DNA of 64,000 nucleotides from Solen grandis (GCA_021229015.1 CM037792.1:3221933-3285932); one strand, 5' to 3'; numbered from the stretch's first letter, positions 42,301 through 57,065 are shown. The notes: a model not told the origin generated them from the letters alone. Numbers and translations are program-made.

Positions 42301-45221
42301 ACCAGACAGAACGCCGCCCACAATGTAACTAACAAGACTGAACAAATTATCATAAAATGTACCTCCAATCAATTTATGCAACCGTTGAATGTCAGACTGG
42401 CTCGATGACTTAAAACATGTCGTCATTATATTTACCACCCTTGTGGCATCCATTGCAGACAGACTGCAGTCCGCTTTCTTTTCATTTTATTTAGCATTGT
42501 CCATAGGTGAAGACAGAAACCTATTTCTATCGGTTTTAAAAGACGAAGTCGTCGGTCTGTATTTACCCGTTACTTTTACTTCCGAATATAGTCGAAGAAC
42601 GAGTCAGTTCACAAATTCAAAGTTACAAGCAGGTGTGAATGGGATGGTCTATCATGTACTGGAGTTTGGTGTCAAAGAGCGTCCGCGAAGCATGACATTA
42701 TCATGAAAGATAATATTCAGTTGGAAATAAACTAATATAGGACATTGAAAATACACTACTTAGATACAATCTTCGTATATTCTATGTTTACTGATGAAAT
42801 ACTGTGTTCTATCCATATCCATCAATGTAAGTGATATAGGTCTGCCGGAACTACTTTTTACCTTTATGGTATGTACGTGTATATGGGAATGTAGAAGCTG
42901 TAAGCATAGCATTAAAATTATTAAACAACCACAATTTTCTCTTTAAATTCCTACACATACTTACCATATCTTAAAACAATAAAACATCCACCAATGAAAA
43001 AAACAACAACAAAAAAACCTAGCCTGTCATTTTTTCTAAATAAATCACGCAGAAAAATGAACATGTACTTAGTATTGTTAAGAAAACATCGGATTTGTCA
43101 TGTTTGCTTTCAGTTTGAACAAAATGGGTAAATAATTGTAAACTTTTGGATGTTTCAACACTATTGAAGAGGCAGATACAAAAAAAAATGTTGTTTACAC
43201 ATTGTTTCAAACCATGCCTGGTCAGTTGAGCTATTTATCATGAAATAAGTTTGTCATTATCACACACAATTTATAACATTGTTTATACGTAGATATGCAT
43301 CATAAATGTATTAATTAATTATAGATACTGATATACTAAAGGACTTTGAATTCGATTATATATATGTACAAACACTTTTCAACTTTTTTTAATAATTCAG
43401 TTTTATTCGTTAGTTTATTCGTATAACTTCCCAACACATGAAACCATCCAATGTTCCCCATGCGAATTACCTTTTGGATGGAGACAAAACATACCCATCG
43501 AGACCACCTATCATGTTCCAGTCAATATATCACAAATGACAACCATATAATATTTTCAGGATTTAAAGGACAAATTGAAACGGACAAGATAAATTGTAGA
43601 GTGCCATAAACAGAAATCAAAGAAAAAACAGAAGGAATATTATGATATGAAAGCAAATGCAGTGATTTTTAAGATTTTGGCACACGAAGGTAAGCATGAA
43701 CTATCAGATAAAATTAAAGATTAGTTGTACACCGTAATAGCAACAATCAAGAGAAGACATACCAGTGAATAGGATATCAGGAAATGGTTTGAGTGTCCGC
43801 AGAAAATAAGCCGGTTTCAAAAAAAAAAAAAAAAAAAAAAAAAAACACAGCTGATGTCCGCTGACTAGAAACAATGTGGAATTTTAAAAATAATTCCACC
43901 GTATGGAAGGGATCGCCGCCAAAATTATTATATTACAACACAAATGTTGCATTTGTTGATTTTAACAACATATATGTTGAATTTGTTGAATATTTAATCA
44001 AGAATTTAGAATAAAATATCAAAAATTACATATTCGAATTTGATTGTGAATTCAAATAACATAATTAAAAAAAAATTGAAATGCGCAAATAAATGAATAT
44101 ACTTAATGTCATAATCTTGTAAATCATAAACTTGAAATTTAGCAAACCTCAATATGTAAAATGAGTAAAGATACTATACATGTATATACAATCTTCAGCC
44201 TAATGGAAATAACTTAAAAAATAAAGACTACTGATTTCATTTCTACAAATGACATTTGTATTGGCAACTGTAACACAATTCTGTAGTGTGAGTATGCCAT
44301 GCTTACATCTTACACGTTTGCATTTGACTATTGCACATTTGAAAACGTATAAACTGGTAAAGTGCTCGCCATATAAACAACAAACTTATTTTTGATTGGG
44401 CTACGAACCACAGCTTTGCTCTGTTTGGCCGGGAACAAAACACATTCGTAATCATTATACTTTCGAAACTTTTGTCTAAAGCTTACTTCAAGGACTGACG
44501 TACACGTATAGCACACGGGCTAATGTGATTATAATGGTAAGAATATAATCACGATGAAATTTTATGATTTCATGAAATGAGGATAAGTTAAGGGGATACT
44601 ACATGATCACTGCAGTATACTTCTATCATCCATTCTTTTATCTTCCTCTACAGTACCTTCGTTATTCACACAATGAAATATTTTCTTTGGAATACCGAAT
44701 GTATAAAGTAATTAGGTACAGTGCCATTTTAAGTCTGCTGTACTCAGCCGAGAAAATGTATATCCTCGGTTCGAGTCTTAGTGGATAATTATTGTTACTA
44801 TTTACAACCTGATACATGTACATGATAGAATCATGTATATAAGTGCAAATTTGCAGATAGGGAAGCTGTTACCAATATCAATGGATAAGAGAATTTTCAC
44901 CTCAGTCTCTATCTATCCACTTCTTACATTTTTATACCACCCCCGACCACACGCCACAATCACATCAGTTAATTTTGGTTGGGTATTGATTTTGGTCAGC
45001 CATCTCTACATTGCCTGTACAAGGGACAGTGTTGACATATTGGTCACAGATAGTAGATAGATAGCTAGTGCAATTTGGGTCAAGTCCTTCCAGGTAAAAA
45101 CAACCAGCTTGTGTCCTTTACCCTGTGACATTCAATGGGTCCATGTGGATGTTGACATAATATTATATATTTATCCATTAATTGATATCGTTTATTTCCT
45201 ATAGCAATTATGGTGCACTCT
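39314..45221 (+). repeat. 5.9-kb direct duplication, copy 1
   Basis: The sequence matches 58047-64000 from its first base after the gap to the last base of the window, differing by scattered single-base changes, homopolymer lengths and an indel of about 50 bp near 44063. It contains no recognised gene. Open frames such as 42389-42706 change length between copies through a 1-nt indel at about 42388. A GACCGCTAAA-type dispersed repeat lies at about 40655-40795 and an A-run at 43818-43845. Confidence 0.97.
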
Positions 45222-48200
45222 AATTACTTCATAACTGGTTTTTACTTCAACATGAATTCAGTTTAACTTGACTTTGTGTGAGAAGCACAGAATACAGCTA
45301 GATCTATTTAGTTGACTAAGAGAGGAAGATCTGAAGAAAAAACAAGCATAAGAAAAAAATGTGATTAAATAAATGAAAGAACTGGATTGAAAGACACACA
45401 GAGAGTAAAAACGTACTTTAAAATCTGAAAAAAAGATATTGTAAATAAAGAGACAGGAAAAAAAGTTAGAATCACATAAATATACCAATAAAAGAGAAAA
45501 AGACAAAACCCCAAATGAATCGAACACTAAGAAAACAAAACATCCATTACTGGGTCGAAAAGGTTTTCAGTTTCCCGAGCTTCCAGTGTACATAACATAT
45601 TACTTTAAGGTCTTCCTAGTCCTATAAATAAGCCCTCCATATCATTTTTAACATTTTGGCTTTGCAAATACGAGATTAACAAATGAATTCAAAATCGTAA
45701 AATAAGTTATGTCAGGTCTTATGAATAGGACTACATATATCCTTGATACAAAGCAAGAAGTTTATTTAGATCAACTCCTGAACGCCTCACATAGCTTCGA
45801 CTCTCGATTTCACTTCACCTGTATTGTTTTACCCGGTATGTGGTTTCCCGTACAGCGAAGAGAAGCTGGTTCCCAGACCAAGCAAAACAGTTTTGGAACT
45901 CCAACCGCGTGAATTGTCAAACGTTGCATTGTCAAACGTGTAGAAAGAACAAAGGCTAACAGAGCAAACGTTACAGACGGAGTTATCCTTCCTTGCATTC
46001 TTTGAATTGTGTGTTTTGTAGTTAACGCTAGGTGTTATGTTTACACATGGATTAAATTGTTGATCTACAATAGACAGCAAATATAAAAATATAATTCAAG
46101 TATTGCTGTAAAGTTTAACAATGGTCGCTTTTGCGATTGACACGATTTACAAATTCAGCATAGAAATCTTAAGAAATATATGAATTAATGTTTTTTTCAG
46201 AATATGAATTGTCAAACATTTATACTACATGTACAAGTTTACATTGTACAACAAGCTTAGAGATGAATAATTTTGACCCATATTATACAGGCGTGCGTTT
46301 TCAAAGCCCTTAGATAATTCTTTTTACGATTGTTCATTCAGAGGCTTTGGTCTTTTTATGTCCAGTCAAAGAATCAAAGATTTGAAATTAGAGAACTTTC
46401 ACGTTGTCTTACTTTTTCCTGACTTGCTTTGATAAAAATACTTAAAAGACTTTTAAATGTAATGAAAAACTGAAACAAAAGTGTTCGTGGGCTGTTTGTA
46501 TCATTAACTTTGGCACACGAAAAAAGACCTGACAGAATTCCGATTAAGCTTAGAGACCATTACCTTGCTACTGCTGACCTCTTCAGCATGCTGAAATAAT
46601 ATGTTTTCAACTGCTTTTAAAATTGAAAAGCTTGTGTTTTTAATACTTACATCTTTAATGAAGCAATTCTCAGTTGGCTTGAATATTTCTTTTTAAAACA
46701 ATCAGAACGAAGTCTTTCAAAAGAATATCGTAATGTGCCGTGTATGAAATGCGTGGCCATACAGTAATCAAATCTGTTTTCTTAATTACGAGTGAAATAT
46801 TAAAATGTAAATATATTCTTGTGTAATTAAAATAGATATTTAAATACCTCTTATGACTCATTCTGAGAGCTTCCAGACGCTCACAATGAATTCATTAGTC
46901 CGCAGATATGCATTTGATGCGGACTCACACTTTTGGGACTTTTGGGACAAAATGATTAATATCTATTGTTCACCTGTTCATCGCGTCTGGTTGCATTCAT
47001 GCACTCATACTATTGATGTTGTCTAGCGATTGCCATTATTATTAACAGGGAGGTATACTGAATCCCCGCCTGTCATGAAGCATATCGACATTTAATATAT
47101 TCACAAAGTGAGCGTATTCTCACGGAAAGAATTGCAATTAACTAGATGCATGTCGCATATGAATCTGATTATCCTATTGCACTGAATTTCTACGTCTGGG
47201 GAACATTGCAGTTTTGTATGAAATATATCACCACATACTGATATGACAGATTCGGTATGTAACTATTCAAAGCGAATTTCGGCCAGTCTGTTTAGCTTTA
47301 TTGTGTCATTTGTATAGCTAACCTTGGGGGAGAGATTTGTAAAGCGCAAAAGGCAAACGACTTCGTGATCAGCCTTGACCTCAAATATATTTATTCAAGA
47401 TAGTGCGATTATGAATCAGCCATTTCTTGCAGATGTTTCGTTTGCCATATTGGTTCCCGTGGCTAGAAAGAGAAACAAAACCAATAAAAACATCTAAACT
47501 CAATTAATGTAAATTCAACGTTAAATACTTTGAAACGTATATAGAATTTCTCACGAGGTATGTATCAGTTATTCGTGTATAATTGCTGTACCGAGGGTAT
47601 GGAGAATTGTGCAATGTTTTGTGATAAGTAGGCACCGTGTTTCACCGTTGAAGTACCTCAATCTTTTAAACGTTTAGTTTAAATCGCGAGCATTTATATG
47701 AAACCGGGCTGTTTTTACATGTTATTGGTATGGGAGATTGCCAAAACATGATGCATTAAGACATTGAAAGCTAATAAATGCAAGTTAGGCAGTTCTTTTA
47801 ATTTGTTTTACAAATACTATTTCTTTAATCAAATATCATCCAATGCCGCTCTAAGAAATTAGTCTCATACTTGTTTAAGACGTTTAAAACCATTTCACCA
47901 ATATACAAAATTTTTAATCATTCTATGTCTATATATTCCTGGCGTTCTCCCCTCGTAGTATCATACGCTCAGCAGTAATGTTTAAATATTTTACAGATAT
48001 TCAAACATTTTGAAAATCAATAAACGTACACGAGCCAAATGTTCAGCTGTATTTCACAGTATAACAAATAACCATATTCTTCTTGTTTTTGCAAAGAAGA
48101 AAATTAAAGAAGCCAAATAGAACCACCAATGTCAACCAGAAATCCTCAAGGATTTGCCAGATGTGGCCACTCTTGTGTCTGAAATAGTAAATTGTTAACA

Positions 48201-49439
48201 TTGTTATTAGAAGGTCATCACGTTATCTAAGGCCAATACGTTAACTGTCAACTGCACCACGATCATCGCTCGGCACAGGCAGATCAGCAGTCTATGGTTA
48301 CTTAGTTCCTTTTTGTTTCAGTCCAGCATTGTCTCGAAATGCTGGATATTCATCGCTCACATGATGTTATCGGTAAACAAAATAAAATCTTTTGGATTTT
48401 GAATTCACATTATCATATGACCTTCTAACACGCTTTCGTACCTCAGTGCAACTACGCAAAATAGTGTACCCTTTGAATAGTTTTTACTCGTACGCATGTT
48501 TAAATGTACATTTATCTAAAGTTCCCTTTTTTTTTTAGAAAAGATTCGAGCTGAGTGATAACACAGGTATATATAACGTCATATGCTAGTCATACCATTG
48601 TATACTTTAATTTGATTCCTTGTTACAAGAAAAGAGGTTTATGATGTTAAACGAATGTTTAGAGGAGTGTCCTGAGATCGGTCGGTGGGCCTGTCCGAAA
48701 GTTTATAGCTCGAACTATTTCTTCAGTTTTCTTAGTGAAACTTTGCATGTATTAGTAAAGGTTGTATTGTGGAGCTTGTTTATAGATTCTTTTATAGTTA
48801 TGGTGTTTGATATAAAGAGAAAGTTTGTAGCCTGGATTGAAGATATTTCAATGCAACATGTTTAGTTTTTAAACGAAAGACCTTTTCTGTGTCCAAGAGG
48901 TGTGTGGGGGTACATGTATATAAAGCAAGCTTAGTGATAGGTCTGTTTTATTACTATTTTTATTTTATTCTTTTTGTCCTTTGGAATAAAACTTTGAAAT
49001 CTCAGGTTGTTCAACGCAATATTCCAAGTAAGGTGACCTTTTCGATTAAAAAATATTTTATTGCTGCTTCAACCAAAGTCCTTAACCAAAAGATACGTTA
49101 CTCAACTAAGTTTGTGAAGGAAATCTCGTTTACTCACGGCGCAACCGCGATATTGTGAAAAATAACCGGTGCACTTGTACTTTCAAATAAGGGAAGTAAC
49201 TAATGTACGGAGTTGTGTGCCAATGCCACTCGAAACTGTTAGACATCTTCCTGGCTAGTTTTATTCATAAGTACGTATATGCAGTGTAAAACATTAATAT
49301 AAACTGCGAAAGCGGCTGTATACTTTTACTCTAAGTTATAATACATTCAACACTGCACGACAAATTAATTGACAACAATGAGGAGGTTGAGAATAAGCCA
49401 ATCATGGCCTCAGGATTTTTAACAACACTTTTTCACTTT
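45222..49439. other. Non-coding host DNA
   Basis: No supported gene or repeat structure. Open frames are short and lack recognisable similarity or splice support. Confidence 0.4.
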
Positions 49440-50040
49440 TAGCCCATCTTTGGTGAAATGTTCTTTTTTATCCCCCGCCGCTTGCGGCGGGGGATATGGT
49501 AACAGTCTCCTTCCGTCCGTCTGTCCGTCCGTCCTTCTTTCCCACATTTTTGTCCGTAGAATAACCCGAAAAGTATTTGAGGTATAAACTTGATACTTCA
49601 GAGGTAGATAGATCTCATTGAGGAGGAGTGCAGTGCACAAGAATGATAACTCTACCTTTCATTATTTTTGAGTTATTGCGCTATGTTATTTTTTAGACTG
49701 AATTTTTGTCCGGAGCATAAGTCAAAAAGTATTTGAGGTATCAACTTGGAACTTCATATGTGAATAGATTTTTTGAGGAGGTGTGCAGTGCACAAGAATG
49801 ACCTTTCATAATTTTTGTAGTTTTCAGGCTTAATATTTGACACTGTGACTTTGTGAACTGGAAATAGGGGAATAAGTAGGTCTTCACATGGGTTTAATAT
49901 GTATAATTACTTTTAACATCAGTCCAAAGATTTTCTTTAATAAATGAAATATTCTACTCTCCAACACATCTTCTAAAGAGCAAGCATTCAGTAGGGGATG
50001 GCCATTTCAACAGGGCTCTTGTTCAGCTAAGTTATGAAGT
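49440..50040 (+). repeat. Dispersed repeat with 'CCGTCCGTCC' and 'GTCCGGAGCATAA' units
   Basis: It begins with the hairpin TCCCCCGCCGCTTGCGGCGGGGGA (stem of ten pairs), then CCGTCCGTCTGTCCGTCCGT, then two subrepeats around GAGGAGGAGTGCAGTGCACA and AAAAAGTATTTGAGGTAT. It is the same family as 23960-24480 in opposite orientation and is typical of bivalve-type interspersed DNA. Confidence 0.8.
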
Positions 50041-50226
50041 CAGTATAAAATAAATGTAAAAAATACACTTTATCTTTTGTAGGAAGACATTATTTTGGTT
50101 TAACTCCTGAAATATCCAGTTCTATGTAGCATAAGAAGTAATTGTAAGAAAAAGAAGAAGAAGAAAAAAAACTTAATCTTTACGTAACAGTACCGATAAT
50201 TCACAAAAGGGATGTAAAATGTGTAT

Positions 50227-50301
50227 GCGGCCGGGGAGCTCAGTCGGTAGAGCAATCGCCCTGCAAACGAAAGGCCCCGGGTTTCAGTCCCGTACAGGCG
50301 G
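50227..50301 (+). repeat. tRNA-Ala-like sequence (TGC), probably a tRNA-derived relic
   Basis: A good D-arm (GAGCTCAGTCGGTAGAGC) and a T-stem (CGGG/CCCG) are present, and the anticodon loop reads CCTGCAA. The T-loop is TTTCAGT instead of the canonical TTCRANT, and the anticodon and acceptor stems have mismatches. A second, 5'-truncated copy lies at 50918-50970. A pseudogene or SINE head is more likely than an active tRNA gene. Confidence 0.6.
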
Positions 50302-50917
50302 CACATTTTTCTCACCCTGAGACATTTACATTAAATATTTTCCCAAATGCATCAATATATTCCCTTCATATATAATAAATCGTCAATGGTTATTGAATTC
50401 AAATTAAAAAAAAAAAATGATGCATAACCAACAAGAGTCAAAAATATTATTTCAAAAGTGGCGTCTCGAGTTCTCGTTAGTATTATATAATACAAAATTT
50501 GCAATAGATAATTCACTTATATCATCTACATCAAAGTTAACTACTTTGAGTAATAAATATATTTGCTCGTTTTTTTAGACTTATCTAATGAAGAAAATTC
50601 CATTTTTTATTAACACGTACATGTTCTATTTCAAATAATTAGTCTCGGAGAATATACCAAGTAAACACTTTTTACGATTTATTATAGATGTATACACCTT
50701 ATCATTGCTCTGTGATTAAAGGACAAAATCACCATGATAAATTATTTCAGTAAAATATCATACAACTATATAAAAATAAATAATCGTTATAATGATCTTT
50801 GTTAAATGCTATCGCTTAGTAACACTGAACTCTCGTTCTGGCGCACCCCAGAGAATTCGCGCCGAGAATATGCGATATTTCGCCGAGAAACTATCTTTTG
50901 AGTTAAGGCTTTGATAA
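50251..50917 (+). repeat. 667-bp tandem duplication with tRNA-like sequence, copy 1
   Basis: From AGCAATCGCCCTGCA onward the sequence recurs at 50918 with moderate divergence. Shared landmarks are GGCGGCACATTTTTCTCA, GAGTTCTCGTTAGTA, CACTGAACTCTCGTTCTGGC and GATATTTCGCCGAGAA. Confidence 0.85.
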
Positions 50918-51525
50918 AGCAATCGCCCTGCAAGCGAAAAGCCCAGGGTTCGAGCCCCGGTAAGGCGGCACATTTTTCTCAACCTGAGACATATATATCA
51001 AATATATTCCCGAACGCTTCAATACATGTTTATTCATTTCAAATATATTTTTTTGTTAATGGTAATTAAATACAATTTAAAAAAATGTCAAAAAAACAAC
51101 AAAAGTCAAAATATTATTTCATTGCGTCTTGAGTTCTCGTTAGTAATATAATACATCAAAGTGGATTATTTATAAATTTAGCAATACTTATATATCAAGT
51201 TAATCAATTATCTATAAATTTGATAATTATAGATCAAGTAAATCAAACACGTATTACGATTGATTTTGAAATAATAAATACATTCACCCTATTATTGCTC
51301 AGATTTATGATTTATGATTAAAGGATTAAAGATAGGACAAAAACACCATGACAATTTATTTAAGTAAAGTATTATAAACAATACAAAATTAATGAATAGT
51401 TCTATTGATCGTTGTTTTGCCACGTTAAAAAAAACACACTGAACTTTCGTTCTGGCGCGAACCGCGATATATATACGATATTTCGCCGAGAAGCATATCT
51501 TTTGCTTACGGTCTTTCAAGTATTG
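50918..51525 (+). repeat. 667-bp tandem duplication with tRNA-like sequence, copy 2
   Basis: This repeats the landmarks of copy 1 in the same order, with small indels, and ends after the CCGAGAAGCATATCTTTTG block. Its tRNA-like part keeps the anticodon loop CCTGCAA and a better box B (GGTTCGAGCCC). Confidence 0.85.
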
Positions 51526-54500
51526 CTGTTTTATCTAATACATATTTTAAAGACAATATAACTGTAATAAATACGATTCCATACAGCACTAACCCATTTT
51601 GACAAATTCCGCTCATTCTGTCAATTCAAAGGTTAGGAAGTTTTTGCTTGATATATATTTATCGCTGTTTCCTAGTGTTAATGTTACTAACCTACATTTC
51701 TAAACTCTTAATAATGTATTTTTTATCTGGTTATGTCAATAATTTTTATTTAGTTGCATCAACCCTTTTAAATGCCCTGAAAACCGAATATATATCAATA
51801 TCAGTTTCCCCATAAAGCTTCCATTTTGTTTCAAGTGGATCGGTAATATTCTTTAAATCCATATTACTTTTTACACCCATTAAAATTAACTATTTATCGT
51901 GAAAGGAGACCTCCGGTAAAGCCTCAAATAAAACCAGTAAGACATATAAAGAATACAGATATTCAATCTGTTAGTTAGTTTCAATGATCATAATTCCCTA
52001 TACTGATATATTATCTCTCAACCTTGTTATTCTGTACGAAGGATGGAAATTTATGGCGGTTGTGAATCCCACTGACGCCATCCTCGGCCTATTTAAACAT
52101 TAAGACAAATGACCTCTTTTGTAAACGGTTATCTTCGCATTATTATAGACAAGAGTATTGATTCAGAAGAGAATGGAAGTCTCAAGCTCAAAGATGTTTT
52201 GAACATTATACCGATAATACTATTTAGAACAATTTTAAAACCAGCTAAAAGAAAATTCTGTATAATCTATAATGTCAAACTTCTATTTCCCCTATTGATC
52301 TTACTACTGTACCTTTTCCTCGGTTTTATTGATATATGTATCCTTAACTGATTTAAATATATCTGCTATAGCTCCTGAAGCTATTTTGTATATGTAGTCT
52401 AGCAATGCACAGAATATCAAGGATATAGCTCAGCATATATGTTAAGTTTATTTCTTACATGGTTTCTTTAGGTTCATTCCTTTTCTTTGATATTAAGTTT
52501 CCTTTAACCCAATATTAATAATTGTATCTCTAACAAAATACCCCATATAATGTGCTCTAAATCCATCAGAACAAGGAGAGTGGAGATTCATCATCATAGA
52601 TTCATAGCTTATCACTTAGGTTATTTATTTACATTCAAAATCTGACAATTATGAGAATTATACCTGTATACTTGAAAACTGAACATCTATGTAAAACGAT
52701 TTGTAATGATGTAAGTTTTTATGAGTTTTCGTGGATGTGGGGTGGGATAGGATGCTTTCAATATGTTGAGAAGTAGAACATTCCTACCTCGGTTTGTCAT
52801 TTTCAGTATTTGGGTTTGGATAAGGGTTAGGGTTAGGTTGGTGTTAGTTTATTTGGTTTGATTTTGGGATTGAAATGATTGTTAATTTTAAATTTGAATT
52901 CATACCGAAGTACAAAAATGTATACCTCGGAAAATTACCGGGGTACAAACCGTTATAGTGAGGTTTGAGGCATACATGCAAATAGAATTTCGATTTGGAC
53001 TATAGATTTAGTGCCATTCTTTATTTCTACCCTAAAGCTAATTTGTTTTAGATGTGATTTATGACTATCACTAATTTTCTTCAGTCGTGTTTCTAGGATT
53101 AATTATTTATTTACTAATGGCCATTTTTTAAAATTGTAATCTAGTATTGCATATTTAAATTTAGATCGTTTTTTTTACCTTTTAGATATTCATTAAATTG
53201 AAATAAAGAGACATTATGTTTTGTACCAGAAAATGTAATCGTTATATATATTGCTGGAGTGGCCAGACTTACTTAATATACTGTTAGTTTTGCAAGTACA
53301 AGTTGATGAAGTAGTCTGTAAGATACCTGGATGCTTACCTGTTTTATGATATTTGAAGAAAATAATAGCGACATCTCGGAGTTTGTACTACCCCTAACAA
53401 AAGAAATATTCATCATCCTTTTTTCATACTCAATGGATGGATTTCCATTATTGTGACGAAAATCATGTTTTAGTTTGTTACATGTATAGATAATAATGTA
53501 AATTCTTGTTCATTTAGTATGTCTGTGTGAGATTAAGTGCCATTGGAATATCTCAGTCTATATTAATCTTAATGTGCTGCCCAAATGATATGTCTTTATG
53601 TTGGTTAATTTCCTCACACTGAATTATAGTTTGCCCTACTTAAACTTGCATTTTCTGAAACATTTGAAAGATACATATATCGCATTAAATGAACAGCGAT
53701 GTCTTGATATGGATTAAGTGACTGTATGATCCTTACGTGACCCAAGAGTATTATCGGAGTAGCATGTTGCGGCGGCGACTGTGTACGTTATCGTTTGCCA
53801 TGCGTATTGATGAAAGCGTGCAAATACATCGACAAATTGGCGAAAAGGTTGGCTGGGGCAAACATGGACTGAGGATAAGAGCTGGCAATCTAGAAAAAAA
53901 CAACATAAAAGCAAATGGGGTTGAGGTAACTAGGATGAAAACTTGACTATGGACTTCTAACACTGTATACATTTACACAACACAATGGTGATTAAAGATA
54001 ACGGGAACCGGTCAGTCAACGGGATGCGGTTCGAAATTCCAAGGCCAAAGGCAAAGCTGCATGACGTACGTGACAAAATGTAAATATGTTTTTTTTTTTT
54101 TTTTTTAATTTAATCAATTTATCGCAGCGCTTCACTTCGGGTTCCTTACGATATATTCAATAGAATTCAAAATATAAACGACAACATATAGCTATTTTTC
54201 GAAATATTGCCAATAAACTCTTGATATTAAGTTTTGAAGCTAAGGATGCCATAGTTGTACCTTTAATCTAAAAATGGGCTTTGGTATGCTCGGGTTCGAA
54301 ATCGAATACATGGCTTTACGAATCCTATGCGAGCGGTCTCTGTGACAAAATTCTTACACCAATAGCTTTTGACTTAGTCCTAACTTCGCAACAATAGTCT
54401 CGTTGTCAATCATAATTCTCATTATTAATAACGAGCTGTTTCATTGTTTTCAATGTACATCCAAGTTCTTTTTGACGGGTGGATGTAGTTTTTTTTATTT

Positions 54501-56438
54501 ATTTGATATTTGTTATAAAATGAGGGGAAATGTATCTAGATTTGCTCCAGGAATCATATTCGTGCTGATAACGAATCCGATTTATCCATTTAAATATCCT
54601 GAATAGAATGTTCTTATCTACTTTCAACTGCAACAAGTATATCTGCTAAGTTGAGGCTACCAGGAAACAAATTCCGAATTAAAATGTCTCTACAATATGC
54701 AGATTGATTCTCACTTTCTAATTTTATATTATGTCAACACACCCTGTCTGTCATCGAATTGCTTTTCCTTTTTCTTTCTAGACATTTTCTAGCAATATGT
54801 CAGGCAATGTACTTTCATCTTGTCTGAAGGATTGCTTTCATCATAATAAAATTGTGAAGGTTTATGATAAATCAGCTACAGTACTTCCAGGAATTTCCAA
54901 ATGGGTTTTGACATAGAGGACATTCTGATACCAGTTACCTATCACGTCAGCAGATATCGAAAATATATATGTGCATCTGCTATTCAAAAGGGTTTTAGGT
55001 TTTGCTTTTCAAGAGTTAAGATATCTTTTCATTAAATGAGAAGTACAATATATCAAGAATCACCACTAGACATCAGCGTATCAAGGTACAACACCAGCTA
55101 CTTAATGTGCATTTGACAATCCACTATGTTGTCGAGTTTACGTGGTGAAGCGATGGTAACTAGTAATTGCATTATTAAATAATTAATAAATTTTACTTTT
55201 TAACAAACAATATTTCAATCATTTTGGACCCTATGTCTACATATATTGTACTGCAATACTGCAGTAAAACGTTTAAATATGGCATGATACACACCCTGAA
55301 GCCAGCCTATTCAGTCCTAGAACATTTTTATATATTGTAATCACTACAAAGCAAGCTAACATTATCATTTAACGAATTCGGCTCGTTGCAACTGCCAGAA
55401 ACAAACCCGCAACCCCAACACTTGTGTTTCTGGCCACTCGTCTAATTTAGATGGCAATCTTTGAAGGCAATTCCAGGAATATTTTATGAACATACTGCAT
55501 TAAGTAAAACGAGTCATTATGTCTTTTCGGGATTTGTAAGTGTCCTACTTTGATTAAGACAACAATAATGGGTTAATAAATCAGACGAGGTGATAAAGGA
55601 AATTCATTTGTACTGAAATCTTTATCAATATTTTCGGAAATATATGCCATTGTTAATAAGTTTAGCATCAAGGTTTTATTTGTGGATATTTTTCAAACGA
55701 AAAACGATAACCGAGACTAAAGTAGGCATTTAATTAGGCAGGAAACACCGTCAGAAAAGTATATTTTATCAAAATTAAAAAAGTTTAAACGCCGTTCGTT
55801 CTTCTGTTATATTTTTGCCCTCTACTGATAATGCATTTTACCAAGCAATATATTAATCATTCTTTCAAGTGTCCACTGCAAAACAATCCACAACAGCCAT
55901 GCGCCAAAAAGAGAAAGAAAAAGAACAATCCACCTTAAAACGTCGGACCTAATAAATAGGTCCACATAGTTCTCACACTGGACTCTTTTTTTTATTAAAA
56001 TGCGTCTAGTAGTAGTAACCAGCCAGACTGTCCCTGACACTTGAAATGATGAAAAGGTGCAAAATTAAGTGTCCATCCAATTCCAAACCAAATTTATATT
56101 GTGTATGGACTCTCTATAGATATGGCGCTGCAAATTTAATAGTGTCCAATCTCTAACTTAAACAAAAAACAACATCATAAACAACTACATTTACCGGCTT
56201 TTACCAAGGTTTGTTACAATTTGTATGAGAGCGAGGTTGTCCCAGACACTTCAGAATTATGTCCTCTGATAAATTTGATAATTGATCAAATTTCGGGAAG
56301 TAGATTCAGGACTGTCTATATTGTTTCAACATATAATAAATAAAACAAAATTACGTATATTACATACAATTTTACATATAGCGACAACAGACATTTACTC
56401 GTACTTAATTTCTGTAAGAAATGATGCATAAAACAGAT
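51526..56438. other. Non-coding host DNA
   Basis: No gene recognised. A short GGGTTAGGGTTAGG (about 52848) is too short to call an interstitial telomere. A T-run lies at about 54091-54107. Confidence 0.4.
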
Positions 56439-56538
56439 NNNNNNNNNNNNNNNNNNNNNNNNNNNNNNNNNNNNNNNNNNNNNNNNNNNNNNNNNNNNNN
56501 NNNNNNNNNNNNNNNNNNNNNNNNNNNNNNNNNNNNNN
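56439..56538. other. Scaffold gap of 100 N
   Basis: Exactly 100 undetermined bases, as at 39214. Confidence 0.99.
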
Positions 56539-56561
56539 TACGTATAATTTTATTTATTTTA

Positions 56562-56562
56562 C

Positions 56563-56598
<36 letters not shown>
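56562..56598. repeat. (TA)n microsatellite
   Basis: About 18 TA units shortly after the gap; likely involved in the assembly break. Confidence 0.9.
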
Positions 56599-56606
<8 letters not shown>

Positions 56607-56809
56607 AGTTGATATTTTGTTATATCGAGAAACTGATCGCGTAAAGTCGAGATAATTCTCGTAAAAACGTACAAAATTGTTCATATGAAGATAAATTAAC
56701 TCGATATAACGACAATTAACTCGTTATTACATGTAACAGCTTGGTATAAAGTATGAAAAAGGATATCGTTTTTACGAAATAACTATCATTTACAGATTTT
56801 TCTAAACAT

Positions 56810-57065
56810 GGGACAGATAAAGTGCTGCCACACTGCAGTATCACGCCGTAGACATGTGGCATGATACCATACCCAGTCACATTATCCTGACACTGGGCCA
56901 ACCAGACGCGAAACTTCCACTATACTTCCCATTTAGCGCCCAAGCAAGGGAGCTATAACACTACAATATTAAGGACTTTCATATTTATGTCGCGACCGGG
57001 GATCGAACCCACGACCTCCCGCACCCGAGGCGGACGCTCTTACCACGTAAACACCGGGGCCGGTA
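56810..57065 (-). mobile_element. tRNA-derived SINE, copy 2
   Basis: The same structure as 17210-17545 in the same orientation: tRNA-like head at about 57065 on the minus strand (CCGGCCCCGGTGTTTACGTG, box B GTGGGTTCGATCCCCG) and a body with GGCGTGATACTGCAGTGTGG. It is better preserved in box B than copy 1. Confidence 0.85.

Noticed and set aside
42389..42706. Plus-strand frame conserved in both 5.9-kb copies
   Set aside because: Its start changes with a 1-nt indel between copies and no family is recognisable; conservation is explained by the recent duplication.
50227..50301. Functional tRNA-Ala gene
   Set aside because: The T-loop is non-canonical and the stems have mismatches; it is part of a duplicated repeat.
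52848..52862. Interstitial telomeric repeat
   Set aside because: Only about two TTAGGG units are present.
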